Made by a program: the position numbers and the translations under genes. Shown piece by piece: positions 24,385-33,435 of a stretch of DNA of 64,000 bases (its first letter is position 1; every line of letters begins with the position of its first letter). Origin of the DNA: Clostridia bacterium (GTDB lineage: Bacteria; Bacillota; Clostridia; Christensenellales; CAG-138); the NCBI GenBank assembly GCA_017428025.1, contig JAFRRO010000015.1, forward strand, positions 1 to 64,000, given 5' to 3'. The notes under the pieces were generated by a model. That model was not told the DNA's origin and did not search any database. It saw nothing but the letters and a program-made list of their open reading frames with translations.

Positions 24385-26325
24385 CTATTGCTGGGGAGTT
24401 TCCCGTTCGTATTCGTCGATGGCGGCTTCGAGCCGTTCGATCGCTTCCTCGACCGTCACGCCCTTGAGCTGTGCGCCCGCCATCGTCAGGTGTCCGCCGC
24501 CGCCCAGTTTTTCGAGAATCATCTGGACGTTGATCTGTCCGTAGCTTCTGCCGGAGATCGCCACCTGTTCGTCCGTCTCGGCAAGCACGAACGCCGCATA
24601 GATGCTGCGGATGCCGAGTAGCTCGTCCGCCGCCTGCGCCGCAAGCAGCATGGCGTCCGGCGTGTTCTTTTCGACGACCGAGATCGCGATCCCGCTCTTG
24701 CGGATCGTTGCGCGCTCCACGACGTTCGCGCAGCGCACATAGCTTGAAAAATCGTTCTGGAACATCATCTTGACCGAGCTGAGGTCCGCGCCGTTGCGCC
24801 TAAGATACCCGGCCGCATCGAACGTGCGCGAGCCGACGTTGAACGCAAACTGCTTGGTGTCCACGGTGATGCCGGCGAGCAGCGCGCTGCAGGTGAACGC
24901 CGCGGGCTTGACGTTGTCCGCAAAGTACTGCATGACCTCGGTCACCATCTCGCTCGCGCTCGACGCGCGCGTTTCGAGGTAGTGCAGCGTCGCGTTGTCG
25001 ATGTAGTCCGCGTTGCGGCGGTGATGGTCGATGAGTACGATGTGCTCCGTGAGCTTTAAAAGCTCCGGTGCAACCGTGTTCGAGGCGCGCTGCGTGTCGA
25101 CGACGACGAGCACCGAATTCGGCTTCATCATCTCGGCCGCCTGCGACGGCTCTATGATCAGCGAGGCGGCGCCGGAGCGCTCGAGCGTGTGCACCGCGTC
25201 CTCGATCGTGGTGTTGACGGCGTCGAGCACGATGTAGGCGTGCGCGCCGACGTGGTTCGCGCAGGTCATGACGCCGAGCGCCGCGCCGAGGCAGTCCATG
25301 TCGGAGTTCTTGTGCCCCATGATAAAGATGTCGCCGCTGTTCTCAAACAGCTGGAACAGCGCCTTGGAGAACAGACGCGCCTTGACGCGCGACTGGCGGG
25401 CGTCGTGCTGCCGCTTGCCGCCGTAGAAGCGGTAGTCCGTGCCGTCCTTGACGACGACCTGATCGCCGCCGCGTCCGAGAGCAAGCTCCATGGCGCGCCG
25501 CGCGTCCGTTTCCGACTGCGCGAGCCGCGGCGCGATGCCGAAGCCGATCGACAGCGAGACCGCCGCCGCCGAACCCGTGTCGATGTGATGCGCCTGTTCG
25601 AGGATCGCAAAGCGCTCCTGTTCGAGCTGCTGCAGCTGCTTCGACTCGAGGATCAGCAGGAACCGTCCGTTGTCGTAGCGCCGGTAGAGCCCGCCGAGAC
25701 GTTTCGAAAGATCGCCGATCAGCCGTTCGACCTCTGCAAGCACCGCGGTGCTGTGTACCTGCGCGTCGCTCAAAAGCTCCTCATAGTTGTCCACAAAGAT
25801 CATCGCTACGTACGGGCGCTGTTCGGTGTACAGCCGTTGATAGTGCGCCGCCTCGGTGCGGTCGAGCCAGTATTCGAGCACGAGCTGCCGTTCGTGTTCG
25901 CGCTGCACCAGCATGTGCATGACCTGATAGTTCGAGCCGTTGTACTCGACCTGCAGCACGCGGATCGGATGCGAGCCGTCAAATTCCGGCGCGATGTCGT
26001 GCACGTTGTTGCTGTCGGTCAGCGCGGCAAACGCGTTGTTGCGCCACGTGATGCGCCCCGAAAGGTCGAGGATCGCGCAGGGGATCGAGATGTTCTGCAC
26101 GAGCGAGGCGACCGCGCTTTCGTTTTCGCGGAACACGCTGTCCATCTTTGACTGCTGCCGCTTCGCAATGCCCGTCAGAAGCGCCGTCATCACGCCGAGC
26201 CAGATCAGCCCGACGCCGAGCACGGCAAGCGCCAGCCGGTACTGCTTCGTGAACAGCGCGATCGCGCCCGCGCCGAGCGCGAGCAGCACGCCGAAAGCAA
26301 TGAGAATTCCGCTGTATTGCTTCAT
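24385..26325 (-). CDS. gdpP: Cyclic-di-AMP phosphodiesterase GdpP (DHH-DHHA1)
   Basis: A 646-residue membrane enzyme that hydrolyses c-di-AMP, controlling cell-wall and osmotic homeostasis. Two N-terminal membrane helices (about 5-50) precede a PAS-like region (NISIPCAILDLSGRITWRNNAF), a degenerate GGDEF domain (YDNGRFLLILE), the DHH domain (FIMGHKNSDMDCLGAALG ... VLIDHHRR) and a C-terminal DHHA1 domain (GGGGHLTMAGAQL). I chose the ATG at 26325: it overlaps the stop of the upstream gene (ATGA) and begins the membrane anchor. A longer open frame upstream lies inside the yybS coding region. The stop is TAG. Confidence 0.94.
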   Translation of the reverse strand: MKQYSGILIAFGVLLALGAGAIALFTKQYRLALAVLGVGLIWLGVMTALLTGIAKRQQSKMDSVFRENESAVASLVQNISIPCAILDLSGRITWRNNAFAALTDSNNVHDIAPEFDGSHPIRVLQVEYNGSNYQVMHMLVQREHERQLVLEYWLDRTEAAHYQRLYTEQRPYVAMIFVDNYEELLSDAQVHSTAVLAEVERLIGDLSKRLGGLYRRYDNGRFLLILESKQLQQLEQERFAILEQAHHIDTGSAAAVSLSIGFGIAPRLAQSETDARRAMELALGRGGDQVVVKDGTDYRFYGGKRQHDARQSRVKARLFSKALFQLFENSGDIFIMGHKNSDMDCLGAALGVMTCANHVGAHAYIVLDAVNTTIEDAVHTLERSGAASLIIEPSQAAEMMKPNSVLVVVDTQRASNTVAPELLKLTEHIVLIDHHRRNADYIDNATLHYLETRASSASEMVTEVMQYFADNVKPAAFTCSALLAGITVDTKQFAFNVGSRTFDAAGYLRRNGADLSSVKMMFQNDFSSYVRCANVVERATIRKSGIAISVVEKNTPDAMLLAAQAADELLGIRSIYAAFVLAETDEQVAISGRSYGQINVQMILEKLGGGGHLTMAGAQLKGVTVEEAIERLEAAIDEYERETPQQ

Positions 26326-27374
26326 ACCAAAGTTCCGTCCTTCCCGTCGTTCATAGGTTTGCTCAGCGACGCGATCATGCCGATCAACGAAAGCATCGTC
26401 AGCCCGAAGGTCGGCAGCGTCAGCGCGCCGCAGCATACGATCACGAAGATCCAACGCTTCTTCAACTTGGCCGCGATCCCGTACACCGTCGCCAGACCGG
26501 CAAGCGCGCAGGGGAGCCGCCACACGAGCATCGCCACGGCGGACAGCGCATCCATGCCGTTGACGTTCATCATCGCCAGCACATAGCTCACGATCGTCAG
26601 CGCCGTCGCCGCGTAGACGAACGGGCGTTCGCACCGCCATTGCGCAAACGGGGGAAGCGCGGTAAGCTCCGCGCCGCCTCTGCGGTTCAGAAGATGCGAG
26701 AACAGCACGTTCGAAAGCCCCGCGCACATCGCGGGCGCGGCGAGGACCGGTATGCCGATCGCGTACGCGTTGAGCCGGTACGACGCAACGATGTCGAGAA
26801 TCGCCGTATAGCGCGCGTCGACCTCGCCGCTCTCGGCGGTAAAGTACGGGGCAAACGACTGCGCCATGCGCTCGTACGCCGAGATCACGGTTTTGAACGG
26901 CAGGTACGCGTCGCCGTTCTCGATGAGATCCCGCAGGCACACATAGCCGAACAGCGCGAACAGCAGCGCCACCGACGCATAGAGCACCGTGCGGAAGTTC
27001 GAAAGCTTCAGCCGCTGCAGCACATACAGTCCCGCGCCGGGCAGCGCCGCAAGCAAAAGCGCGTACAGCGCGGCAGCCGCGTCTCGCGTGAGGAAGAATC
27101 CGAACCCGAATGCAAGCGCCGACAGCGCGATCAACGTCCACAGCCCGAACGCATGCGCCGCGCGCGCCCAGAGCGCCGGCACGATCAGCAGCAGCGCAAC
27201 GGTCAGGATCTGCTTGAGCAGGTATGCCGAAAGCAGCGCGTACGGATCGCCGTCCGCGGGCGGGTTCAGCCATGCCGCGCTCGGGACGAACACCAAAAGC
27301 AGCGTGCCGATCGCGGCACACAAAAGCCACAGCCGTTCCGGGGTATTTGTTTGCGGTCGCTTATAAAAATCCAT
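26322..27374 (-). CDS. yybS: YybS-like DUF2232 membrane protein
   Basis: A 350-residue polytopic membrane protein with about eight hydrophobic segments and no visible catalytic motif. Position immediately before gdpP-rplI-dnaB and the membrane topology identify it as the YybS/DUF2232 protein of Firmicutes. Its function is not established. It overlaps gdpP by 4 bp. It is the first gene of the operon, with the iteron-like palindrome array about 120 bp upstream of its start. Confidence 0.8.
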   Translation of the reverse strand: MDFYKRPQTNTPERLWLLCAAIGTLLLVFVPSAAWLNPPADGDPYALLSAYLLKQILTVALLLIVPALWARAAHAFGLWTLIALSALAFGFGFFLTRDAAAALYALLLAALPGAGLYVLQRLKLSNFRTVLYASVALLFALFGYVCLRDLIENGDAYLPFKTVISAYERMAQSFAPYFTAESGEVDARYTAILDIVASYRLNAYAIGIPVLAAPAMCAGLSNVLFSHLLNRRGGAELTALPPFAQWRCERPFVYAATALTIVSYVLAMMNVNGMDALSAVAMLVWRLPCALAGLATVYGIAAKLKKRWIFVIVCCGALTLPTFGLTMLSLIGMIASLSKPMNDGKDGTLV

Positions 27375-27495
27375 ACTCCCATTTTACGCATTTTTGCGCA
27401 AGCCGTCAAGTGCCAACCGAAAGATTGCGCCGCCCGCCGGGCCCTCCGGCGCCGCCGATCGCCGGGGGCGTTTCTTCCTATGTAACGAAACCTTA

Positions 27496-27600
27496 TATAT
27501 ATCGGATCCGATATATAACGGATACTGAAATATAACGGATTCGCTATATACCGGATCCGGTATAAAGAGAAGAATGAAATATAATACCGTATCCGTTACA
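27496..27600. repeat. Array of palindromic TATA-N-CGGAT iterons
   Basis: A perfect 22-bp palindrome centred on GGATCC (27496-27517) and a perfect 18-bp palindrome also centred on GGATCC (27547-27564) flank two further copies of TATAACGGAT. The CGGAT cores start at 27503, 27519, 27536 and 27552, a spacing of 16-17 bp. An inverted copy (CGTATCCGTTA) lies at 27588-27598. Regular spacing and symmetry suggest cooperative binding of a dimeric protein upstream of the yybS-gdpP operon. Confidence 0.8.
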
Positions 27601-27765
27601 GCGGAGAACGTTTTGTTCATCTTCTCTTTGAAACGAAGAACCGACGCTTTCTCTCTTGCCGGTTCCATTATAGCATGTTGAATTGTGACGGATTACACAC
27701 TTTTTTTACAAATGCGATTTTTTCCCGTTTGTCTCTGAATTGTGTCAAATTCACTCCGGTTTGAA

Positions 27766-27792
27766 AAAAACGCCCGAAAACAGGGCGTTTTT
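27766..27792 (-). terminator. Terminator of the RND exporter gene
   Basis: AAAAACGCCC (27766-27775) pairs with GGGCGTTTTT (27783-27792). The T-run on the minus strand is on the correct side of the RND gene stop at 27846. It is symmetrical and could act both ways. Confidence 0.85.
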
Positions 27793-27845
27793 CAGAGGTT
27801 AAAATCGGTTGAAAAAAGGGAAATTTTCCGCTGCCTTTTATGGTA

Positions 27846-30800
27846 TCATTCGGATGGTAGGGAGGATTCCTTCAGAGCCGCTTCCTCCGCGGCGATGCGG
27901 TTGAACCACTTCTTCGACGCACCGGCGTTGCGCCGCAGAAGATCGTAGAGCACCGGTATGATGAACGCAGTCATCAGCGTGGCATAGGTCAGTCCGCCGA
28001 TACACACGACCGCCACCGGCTGTACGATCTCCGCGCCCGTGCCGAATCCGATCGCAAGCGGCAACAGCCCGAGGATCGTGGTCAGCGCCGTCATCAGCAC
28101 CGGACGGAGACGGATCACCGTGGCTTTGACGATCGCTTCGCGCTTGTCCATGCCCTCCTCGCGAAGGCGGTTGGCACAGTCTACGAGTACGATGCCGTTG
28201 TTGACCGCGATGCCGACGAGCATGATGAAGCCGATCATCGCGACGATGCTGACCTCGCTGCCGGTGATGAGCAGCCCCAGGAACCCGCCCGCAAACGCCA
28301 GCGGCACCGTGCCGATCACGATGAACGGGGAGAGCAGCGACTGGAACTGCGCGACCATGATGAGGTAGATGATGAGAATGCCGAGCAGTAGCATCCACAG
28401 CAGGTCCTTCAAAGCGCTGTTGATCGTCTCATTCTGCCCGTCGTAGACGATGGAGCAGCCCGCGGGCAGGTCGATCGCGTTGACCGCCTTCTGCACGTCG
28501 CGGCTCACGAGCGTGATGTTGTAGCCGTCTTTGAGCGTACCGGTCACGGACAGGCAGCGCCGCTGATCCAGACGGTTGACCGACGCGAGCGTCGTCGTTT
28601 CGGTGATCGTCGCGATCTCGGAGAGCTTGACGGTTTCGACCGACTGATCGAGCCGTGTGACCGTGAAGGTCAGGTCCTCCAGCGCCTGTCTCGAGTGCGG
28701 TACGCCGCTGTCCGAAATGATCGTGACGTCGAGAGAGGTTGTGTTCGAGGCGACGGAGGTGGAGGAGGCGCTGTTCTTCAGAAGCGCCGCCAGCTTCAGG
28801 TACGTTTCCGCTACGGTCAGCCCGCGCTCTGCCGCCTTTGCCTTGTCGACCGATACGTGCAGCGTCGGCGTCGTCTTGTCCGCGCCGCCCTTGACCTCGC
28901 CGATGCCGTCCACGGTCAGAAGCGCAGCCGAAACGCGTTCGGACACGTCCGCAAGCACCGACAGGTCGTTCGCGTAGATCGTGATGCCGACGTCGTCGCC
29001 GGACAGCGTGCCGGACATGCTCATCGTGCTCATGCCCGCCACGGTATAGGGATAGCGCTTGCCGAGCTCGCCCAGCGCCGCGTCGATCTCATCGTGAATG
29101 TCGAGGCTCGATTTGCCGCTCTTTTCGTCGATCAGCGCGTACATCGTGAGCTCGCTCGCCGCGCTGTTGCGCGAATCGGTCAGCCCGATGATCGAGGCAA
29201 TGCCGTTGCCGAGCATGCCGCCCGTGTCGGACAGACCATCGACCGTGTACATCGCCGCCATGAATTCGTCCGCGATCGCAACCGCGTCCTCAAAGGAGGT
29301 GTCCTCCGGCAGCGGCACCGTGACCGAGACCTGTTTGCCGCCGCTCTCGGGGAAGTAGGCGAACCCGCGCCGGATGACGAGCCACGCCGAGCCCAGCAGG
29401 ATCACAAGCGCAAGGAGCAGCGCGATCGCGCGGTGGTTCAGCACAAAGCGCAGCGCCTTTTCGAACGCCGCCATCAGCTTTTCGCGGCGCACGCTCTGCT
29501 GTTTGACGGGACGGCGCAGCACGCCGGTCACCATCGCCGGAATGACGGTCATCGCAATGATCAGGCTCGCGAGCAGCGAGTAGGTCACGGTCAGTACCAT
29601 GTCCATGAAGATCTGCCGCGTCAGCCCCTGCACAAACAGGATCGGCACGAACACGCAGATGGTCGTGAGCGTCGACGCGGTGATCGCGCCCGCCACCTCC
29701 TTGACGCCCTGCACCGCCGCGGTCTTGACCGCCACGCCTTCGCTGCGCAGACGGTAGATGTTTTCGATGACGACGATCGAGTTGTCGACGAGCATGCCGA
29801 TGCCGATCGCAAGACCGGACATGGAGATGATGTTCATCGTCACGCCCGAGAAGTACATCAGCACGAGCGCGAACAGCACCGACACCGGAATCGAGATGCC
29901 GACAATCAGCGTCGGACGGAGATCGCGCAGGAAGAGGAAGAGGATCAGGATCGCGAGCGCGGCGCCGATCAGCAGGTTTTCGACGACCGACGAGATCGCC
30001 ATGTGGATGTATTCGCCCTGGCTCATCAGCGCGGTAAAGGTCAGCCCGTCGTACTGACCTTCGAGCTCTTTAAATCGCGCCTCCACGTTGTCGGACACCG
30101 TCGCCGTCGCGTAGGCGGACTGCTTTGAGAACGCGAGCAGCACGCCGTTTTCGCCGTTGATCTTTGCGTAGGTCGCGCCGGAGTTGTCCGTGATCTGTAC
30201 ATGCGCAAGGTCGCCGAGCGTGATCGTGCCGAGCGAGCCGATCCCCGCCGAGAACAGCGGCACCGATTCGAGAAACGCCACGTCCTCGATCGTGTCGCCG
30301 ACCGACACGAGCCACTGCATGTCGCCCGCGTCGAGATAGCCTGCGGGCATCGCGAAGTTCTGCGCCTGCAGCAGCTTTGCGACCATGTCCTTGGTCAGAA
30401 TGGTCTTGAGATTCGCCGCGTCCTTGGCGGCGGCAAGCTGTTCTGCGGCGGCCTGTTCCGCCTGTTCGAGCTGCAGCCTGCCCGCTTCGAGCTCCTTCTC
30501 GCCGGCTTCGAGCGCAAGCTTGCCCTCGTTCAGCTTGTTCTGCGCGCTGTTCAGCTGCGCGTAGACCGACTGCTTCTGCTTGTTGAGCTCGGCATAGCCG
30601 TTTTCGACGTCCGCCTTGCCGCTTTCCGCCTGCGAGATCAGCTCGTCGATCGATTGAAGCCCCTGTTCCATCTCGGGGATCGCCGCGTCCAGCTGCGCGA
30701 TCGTATCGTCGATCGAATCGCGCGAAAGCCCGTACGCCGCAAGCTGTTCGTCCGCCTGCGCAAGGCTGTCCGCAATCGTCCGGTATTCCTCGCTCGTGCG

Positions 30801-31811
30801 GATCGCGTCGATGTAATTCTGTTTCTGTTCGTCCGTGAGCGCCGGATCGCTCTCGATCGCCGCGATCGACTGATCGAGCAGCGACTTGCCCGCCTCAAGC
30901 GTCTGGATCGTGTATTTCAGCGCGATGAGCTGCGTGCGCATGGACTGCGCCGTTTCGAGCTGCGCGGTGAGCGTATCGCGGTTCTTGTACAGCTCGTCCA
31001 GAAGCGCGTTCAGCTGTTCGTTCGCTTCGTCGAGCTGACTCTGCGCCTCGCCGAATTTGCGGTTCGCCTGGCTGCGTCCGGCGTCGAGCTGACTCTGCCC
31101 CTCGTCGAGCTTTTCGCGGTTCTCGTCGATCTGCGCCTGACCTTCCTTAACCTTTTCGCGCGCTTCGCCGAGCTCCGCGGTCGCCTCCTCGAACTCCTCG
31201 TCGATCGCCGCGAACAGCCGTTCGTTCAGCGCTTCGATCTTGTCGTCGTCGAGCACGATCTCCACCTGCCGCACGATCAGTCCCGACGTCGTCACCGACG
31301 CCACGCCCGTCACGCCTTCGAGCTTCGGCAGCAGCGTATCGCGCACGAACGCCGAAAGCTCGAGCGAATCCATGTCGCGGCAGTTGACCGCCGCGACGGT
31401 GACGGGGATCAGGTCGGTGCTGAGCTCGAGCATGACCGGCGTGCCGATCGATTCGCCCCACGAGGGCGTCAGCATGCCGATTGCCTTCTGCACGTCGATC
31501 GACGCCATATCGACGTCGGTGCCGTCCTCGAAGGTCAGGTACACGGTCGAGTAGTTCTCCGCCGAAATCGACTGCACGCTCTTCATGTGGTCGACGGCGG
31601 ACATCGCCTGTTCGAGCGGCTTCGTGACGGTCGCTTCGACCTCCTCCGGCGACGCGCCGATGTAGGTTGTGAACAGCACGATATAGGGGAAGCTCAGGTC
31701 CGGCAGCAGGTCCGGCGTCATCTTCCCGACGGAAACGTACCCGAGCACCAGGATCAGGATCACGGCGACGAGCACGGTAAACGGTTTTTTCACGCTGAAT
31801 TTTGCGAGCAT
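27846..31811 (-). CDS. RND-family exporter (AcrB/SwrC-like) with a large coiled-coil insertion
   Basis: A 1321-residue protein, longer than the usual ~1040. It has the RND layout: TM1 (about 10-30), first porter loop, TM2-6 block (from about 590, NLLIGAALAILILFLFLRDLRPT), second loop, and TM8-12 block ending ALTTILGLLPLAIGFGTG. The conserved LAIGIGMLVDNSIVVIENI (TM4, proton relay Asp) and VGIAVNNGIVLVD are present. About 265 residues (203-467) of Glu/Gln/Leu-rich heptad sequence interrupt the first porter loop. RND pumps use proton-motive force to export amphiphiles. The start at 31811 has GGAG upstream. A longer frame extends into the divergent gene and is rejected. Confidence 0.9.
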   Translation of the reverse strand: MLAKFSVKKPFTVLVAVILILVLGYVSVGKMTPDLLPDLSFPYIVLFTTYIGASPEEVEATVTKPLEQAMSAVDHMKSVQSISAENYSTVYLTFEDGTDVDMASIDVQKAIGMLTPSWGESIGTPVMLELSTDLIPVTVAAVNCRDMDSLELSAFVRDTLLPKLEGVTGVASVTTSGLIVRQVEIVLDDDKIEALNERLFAAIDEEFEEATAELGEAREKVKEGQAQIDENREKLDEGQSQLDAGRSQANRKFGEAQSQLDEANEQLNALLDELYKNRDTLTAQLETAQSMRTQLIALKYTIQTLEAGKSLLDQSIAAIESDPALTDEQKQNYIDAIRTSEEYRTIADSLAQADEQLAAYGLSRDSIDDTIAQLDAAIPEMEQGLQSIDELISQAESGKADVENGYAELNKQKQSVYAQLNSAQNKLNEGKLALEAGEKELEAGRLQLEQAEQAAAEQLAAAKDAANLKTILTKDMVAKLLQAQNFAMPAGYLDAGDMQWLVSVGDTIEDVAFLESVPLFSAGIGSLGTITLGDLAHVQITDNSGATYAKINGENGVLLAFSKQSAYATATVSDNVEARFKELEGQYDGLTFTALMSQGEYIHMAISSVVENLLIGAALAILILFLFLRDLRPTLIVGISIPVSVLFALVLMYFSGVTMNIISMSGLAIGIGMLVDNSIVVIENIYRLRSEGVAVKTAAVQGVKEVAGAITASTLTTICVFVPILFVQGLTRQIFMDMVLTVTYSLLASLIIAMTVIPAMVTGVLRRPVKQQSVRREKLMAAFEKALRFVLNHRAIALLLALVILLGSAWLVIRRGFAYFPESGGKQVSVTVPLPEDTSFEDAVAIADEFMAAMYTVDGLSDTGGMLGNGIASIIGLTDSRNSAASELTMYALIDEKSGKSSLDIHDEIDAALGELGKRYPYTVAGMSTMSMSGTLSGDDVGITIYANDLSVLADVSERVSAALLTVDGIGEVKGGADKTTPTLHVSVDKAKAAERGLTVAETYLKLAALLKNSASSTSVASNTTSLDVTIISDSGVPHSRQALEDLTFTVTRLDQSVETVKLSEIATITETTTLASVNRLDQRRCLSVTGTLKDGYNITLVSRDVQKAVNAIDLPAGCSIVYDGQNETINSALKDLLWMLLLGILIIYLIMVAQFQSLLSPFIVIGTVPLAFAGGFLGLLITGSEVSIVAMIGFIMLVGIAVNNGIVLVDCANRLREEGMDKREAIVKATVIRLRPVLMTALTTILGLLPLAIGFGTGAEIVQPVAVVCIGGLTYATLMTAFIIPVLYDLLRRNAGASKKWFNRIAAEEAALKESSLPSE

Positions 31812-31839
31812 GCGGGTTCTCCGTCTGTTATGATTCTGT

Positions 31840-31848
31840 ATTATATCA
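31840..31848 (-). promoter_or_regulatory. Extended -10 promoter of the RND gene
   Basis: On the minus strand TGATATAAT, an extended -10, about 29 bp before the ATG. A TTGCAA lies 15 bp further upstream, a short spacing for a -35. Confidence 0.55.
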
Positions 31849-31974
31849 CACTTTCCGCGATTGCAATGTAGCAAAGATGTGAAACTTTGGGCGAATCCGG
31901 AAATGTTTTGGCAGAATTTACATCTATTTCGCATCCGGTGTGGTATACTGTACGTTAAGAACACGGAGGTTCCC

Positions 31975-33330
31975 ATGGAAACGATCGAAACCCCGAAACC
32001 GAAACGCCAGGTCTTAGCGCCGCTGATCTCGGTCTGCGGCACGCTTCTGCTGCTGTGCGCGGGCGCGTACTGGCTGATCCGTAACGAACCGAGCGTGCCC
32101 GGCATCTGCGCCGCGGCGCTGTCGCTCGGGCTGTTCATCGTCGGCTGCTGGCGGTTCGTGCCGGGTTGGCTCGCGTTCTGGAAAACGGACGCGGACGCGC
32201 TGCAGGAAAGCGGCGAGCCGAAGCACATCGTGCTCATCGTCGCGCTGCTCTCCGTCGCGGTCGAGCTGCTGCTGTTCTTCGGCGTGGAGCTTGCGCTCGT
32301 CATCGACCGCGGCGTGTTCTCCGTGCAGAGCGGCATGTGGATCTGGCGCTGCCTCGACAGCCAGCACTATCTCGACATCACGCGCGAATGGTACGTGTTC
32401 GGCGAGGAATGGGGACGCACGGTGCAGCTCGTGTTCCTGCCGGGCTATCCGCTTGCGATCTATCCGCTGTACCGGCTGTTCGACAACGATCTCTATGCCG
32501 GCATGCTCGTGTCGGCCGTCGCGTTCCCCGCGGCGTGCTGCGTGTTCTACCGGCTTTTAAGGCTCGATCTTCCGCACAAAGCAGCGTTCCGCGCCGTGTC
32601 GTTCCTGTGGCTGCTGCCCGGCGGGTTCTTCTTCGTCGCGCCGATGAGCGAGTCGCTCTATCTGCTGATGTGCCTGCTGTCGCTGTACTGCATGCGAAAG
32701 GAACGGTTCCCGATTGCGGGCGTGTTCGGCGCGTACGCCGCGTTCACGCGTTCGCTCGGCCTGCTGCTCGTCGTGCCGCTGTTCTTCGAATGGGCGCACC
32801 GATTCAAAGCGCGCGGCGTCAGACAGCGCGTGCTGTCGCTGCTGCCGGTGCTGATCGTGCCGGTCGGTTTCTTGTGCTATCTGCAGATCAATTACGTCGT
32901 GTCCGGCAACGCGTTCCAGTTTCTGACCTATCAGCGCGACCACTGGGGACAGAGGCTCGGCTGGTTCTTCTCGACCGCCGCGTATCAGACCGACCTGCTG
33001 ATCCAGAACTTCGGCGCCGACCGTGAGCTGTTCTGCGGGCTGTGGCTGCCGAACCTCGTCTGGCATTTCGGCGCGCTCACGCTGTTCGCGGCGGGCTCGA
33101 AGCGCCTGCGCCCCTCGTACGCCGCGTGGTTCATCCTCTATTTTGCGATCGCGATCGGCACGACGTGGCTTCTGTCCGGTCCGCGCTACCTGCTTGCCAT
33201 GCCTGCCGTTGCCATGCTGCTTGCGCACCTCTGCGATAAAAAATGGAAGTATTGGCTGTCCGCCGCCCTCCTTGTCCCGCTGTCCGTGCTGTACCTCATC
33301 GCGTTCGCCCTGCGCTGGCAGGTGTGGTAA
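31975..33330 (+). CDS. PIG-V-like mannosyltransferase-related multi-pass membrane protein
   Basis: A 451-residue protein with about ten hydrophobic segments. Its opening loop contains WRCLDSQHYLDITREWY, with the acidic/His cluster typical of GT-C glycosyltransferases. FLPGYPLAIYPLYRLF and NFGADRELFCGLW-type loops recall the PIG-V family. Eukaryotic PIG-V adds the second mannose to GPI; bacterial homologues use polyprenyl-phosphate sugars for unknown acceptors. I chose the ATG at 31975 (CGGAGG 7 bp upstream). An extended -10 TGGTATACT lies about 31941-31949. It is divergent from the RND exporter. Confidence 0.75.
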   Translation: METIETPKPKRQVLAPLISVCGTLLLLCAGAYWLIRNEPSVPGICAAALSLGLFIVGCWRFVPGWLAFWKTDADALQESGEPKHIVLIVALLSVAVELLLFFGVELALVIDRGVFSVQSGMWIWRCLDSQHYLDITREWYVFGEEWGRTVQLVFLPGYPLAIYPLYRLFDNDLYAGMLVSAVAFPAACCVFYRLLRLDLPHKAAFRAVSFLWLLPGGFFFVAPMSESLYLLMCLLSLYCMRKERFPIAGVFGAYAAFTRSLGLLLVVPLFFEWAHRFKARGVRQRVLSLLPVLIVPVGFLCYLQINYVVSGNAFQFLTYQRDHWGQRLGWFFSTAAYQTDLLIQNFGADRELFCGLWLPNLVWHFGALTLFAAGSKRLRPSYAAWFILYFAIAIGTTWLLSGPRYLLAMPAVAMLLAHLCDKKWKYWLSAALLVPLSVLYLIAFALRWQVW

Positions 33331-33388
33331 GTACAAGATGCAGCCGTATTCCGTTTACGTCGCTGTGTTTGACTTTTTTCAAAAACCC

Positions 33389-33417
33389 TGTAAGATTTCC
33401 CGTTGTTTCGCGTCATA
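33389..33417 (+). promoter_or_regulatory. Probable ECF-type autoregulatory promoter
   Basis: TGTAAGATTT (33389-33398) and CGTCATA (33411-33417), spaced like a Firmicute ECF promoter (TGTAAc-type -35 and CGTC-type -10), just upstream of an ECF sigma gene. Autoregulation is inferred from this match. Confidence 0.6.
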
Positions 33418-33435
33418 TAGACGGAAGGTTCAAGG

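Larger units (their letters stand above)
27375..27845. other. 471-bp intergenic region between divergently oriented operon ends
   Basis: It holds no credible gene. It contains the palindrome array at 27496-27600 (listed separately), an AT-rich stretch at 27660-27760 and the RND-gene terminator at 27766-27792. It should include the promoter of the minus-strand yybS operon; I could not pick one convincing hexamer pair. Confidence 0.6.

Noticed and set aside
24360-26325. Genome-wide TAG recoding suggested by gdpP and rplI being in the same frame across a TAG
   Set aside because: gdpP ends at its normal C-terminus and rplI has its own start. Several other genes end properly in TAG, so TAG is a normal stop here.
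26326-27330. N-terminal extension of gdpP by over 300 codons
   Set aside because: The extension is the out-of-frame shadow of yybS. It is Arg/Ala-rich, and the real start at 26325 overlaps the yybS stop and opens a membrane anchor.
31812-32336. N-terminal extension of the RND exporter into the divergent gene
   Set aside because: No RND homology, and it crosses the promoter and the PIG-V-like gene. The ATG at 31811 has a ribosome-binding site and the normal RND N-terminus.
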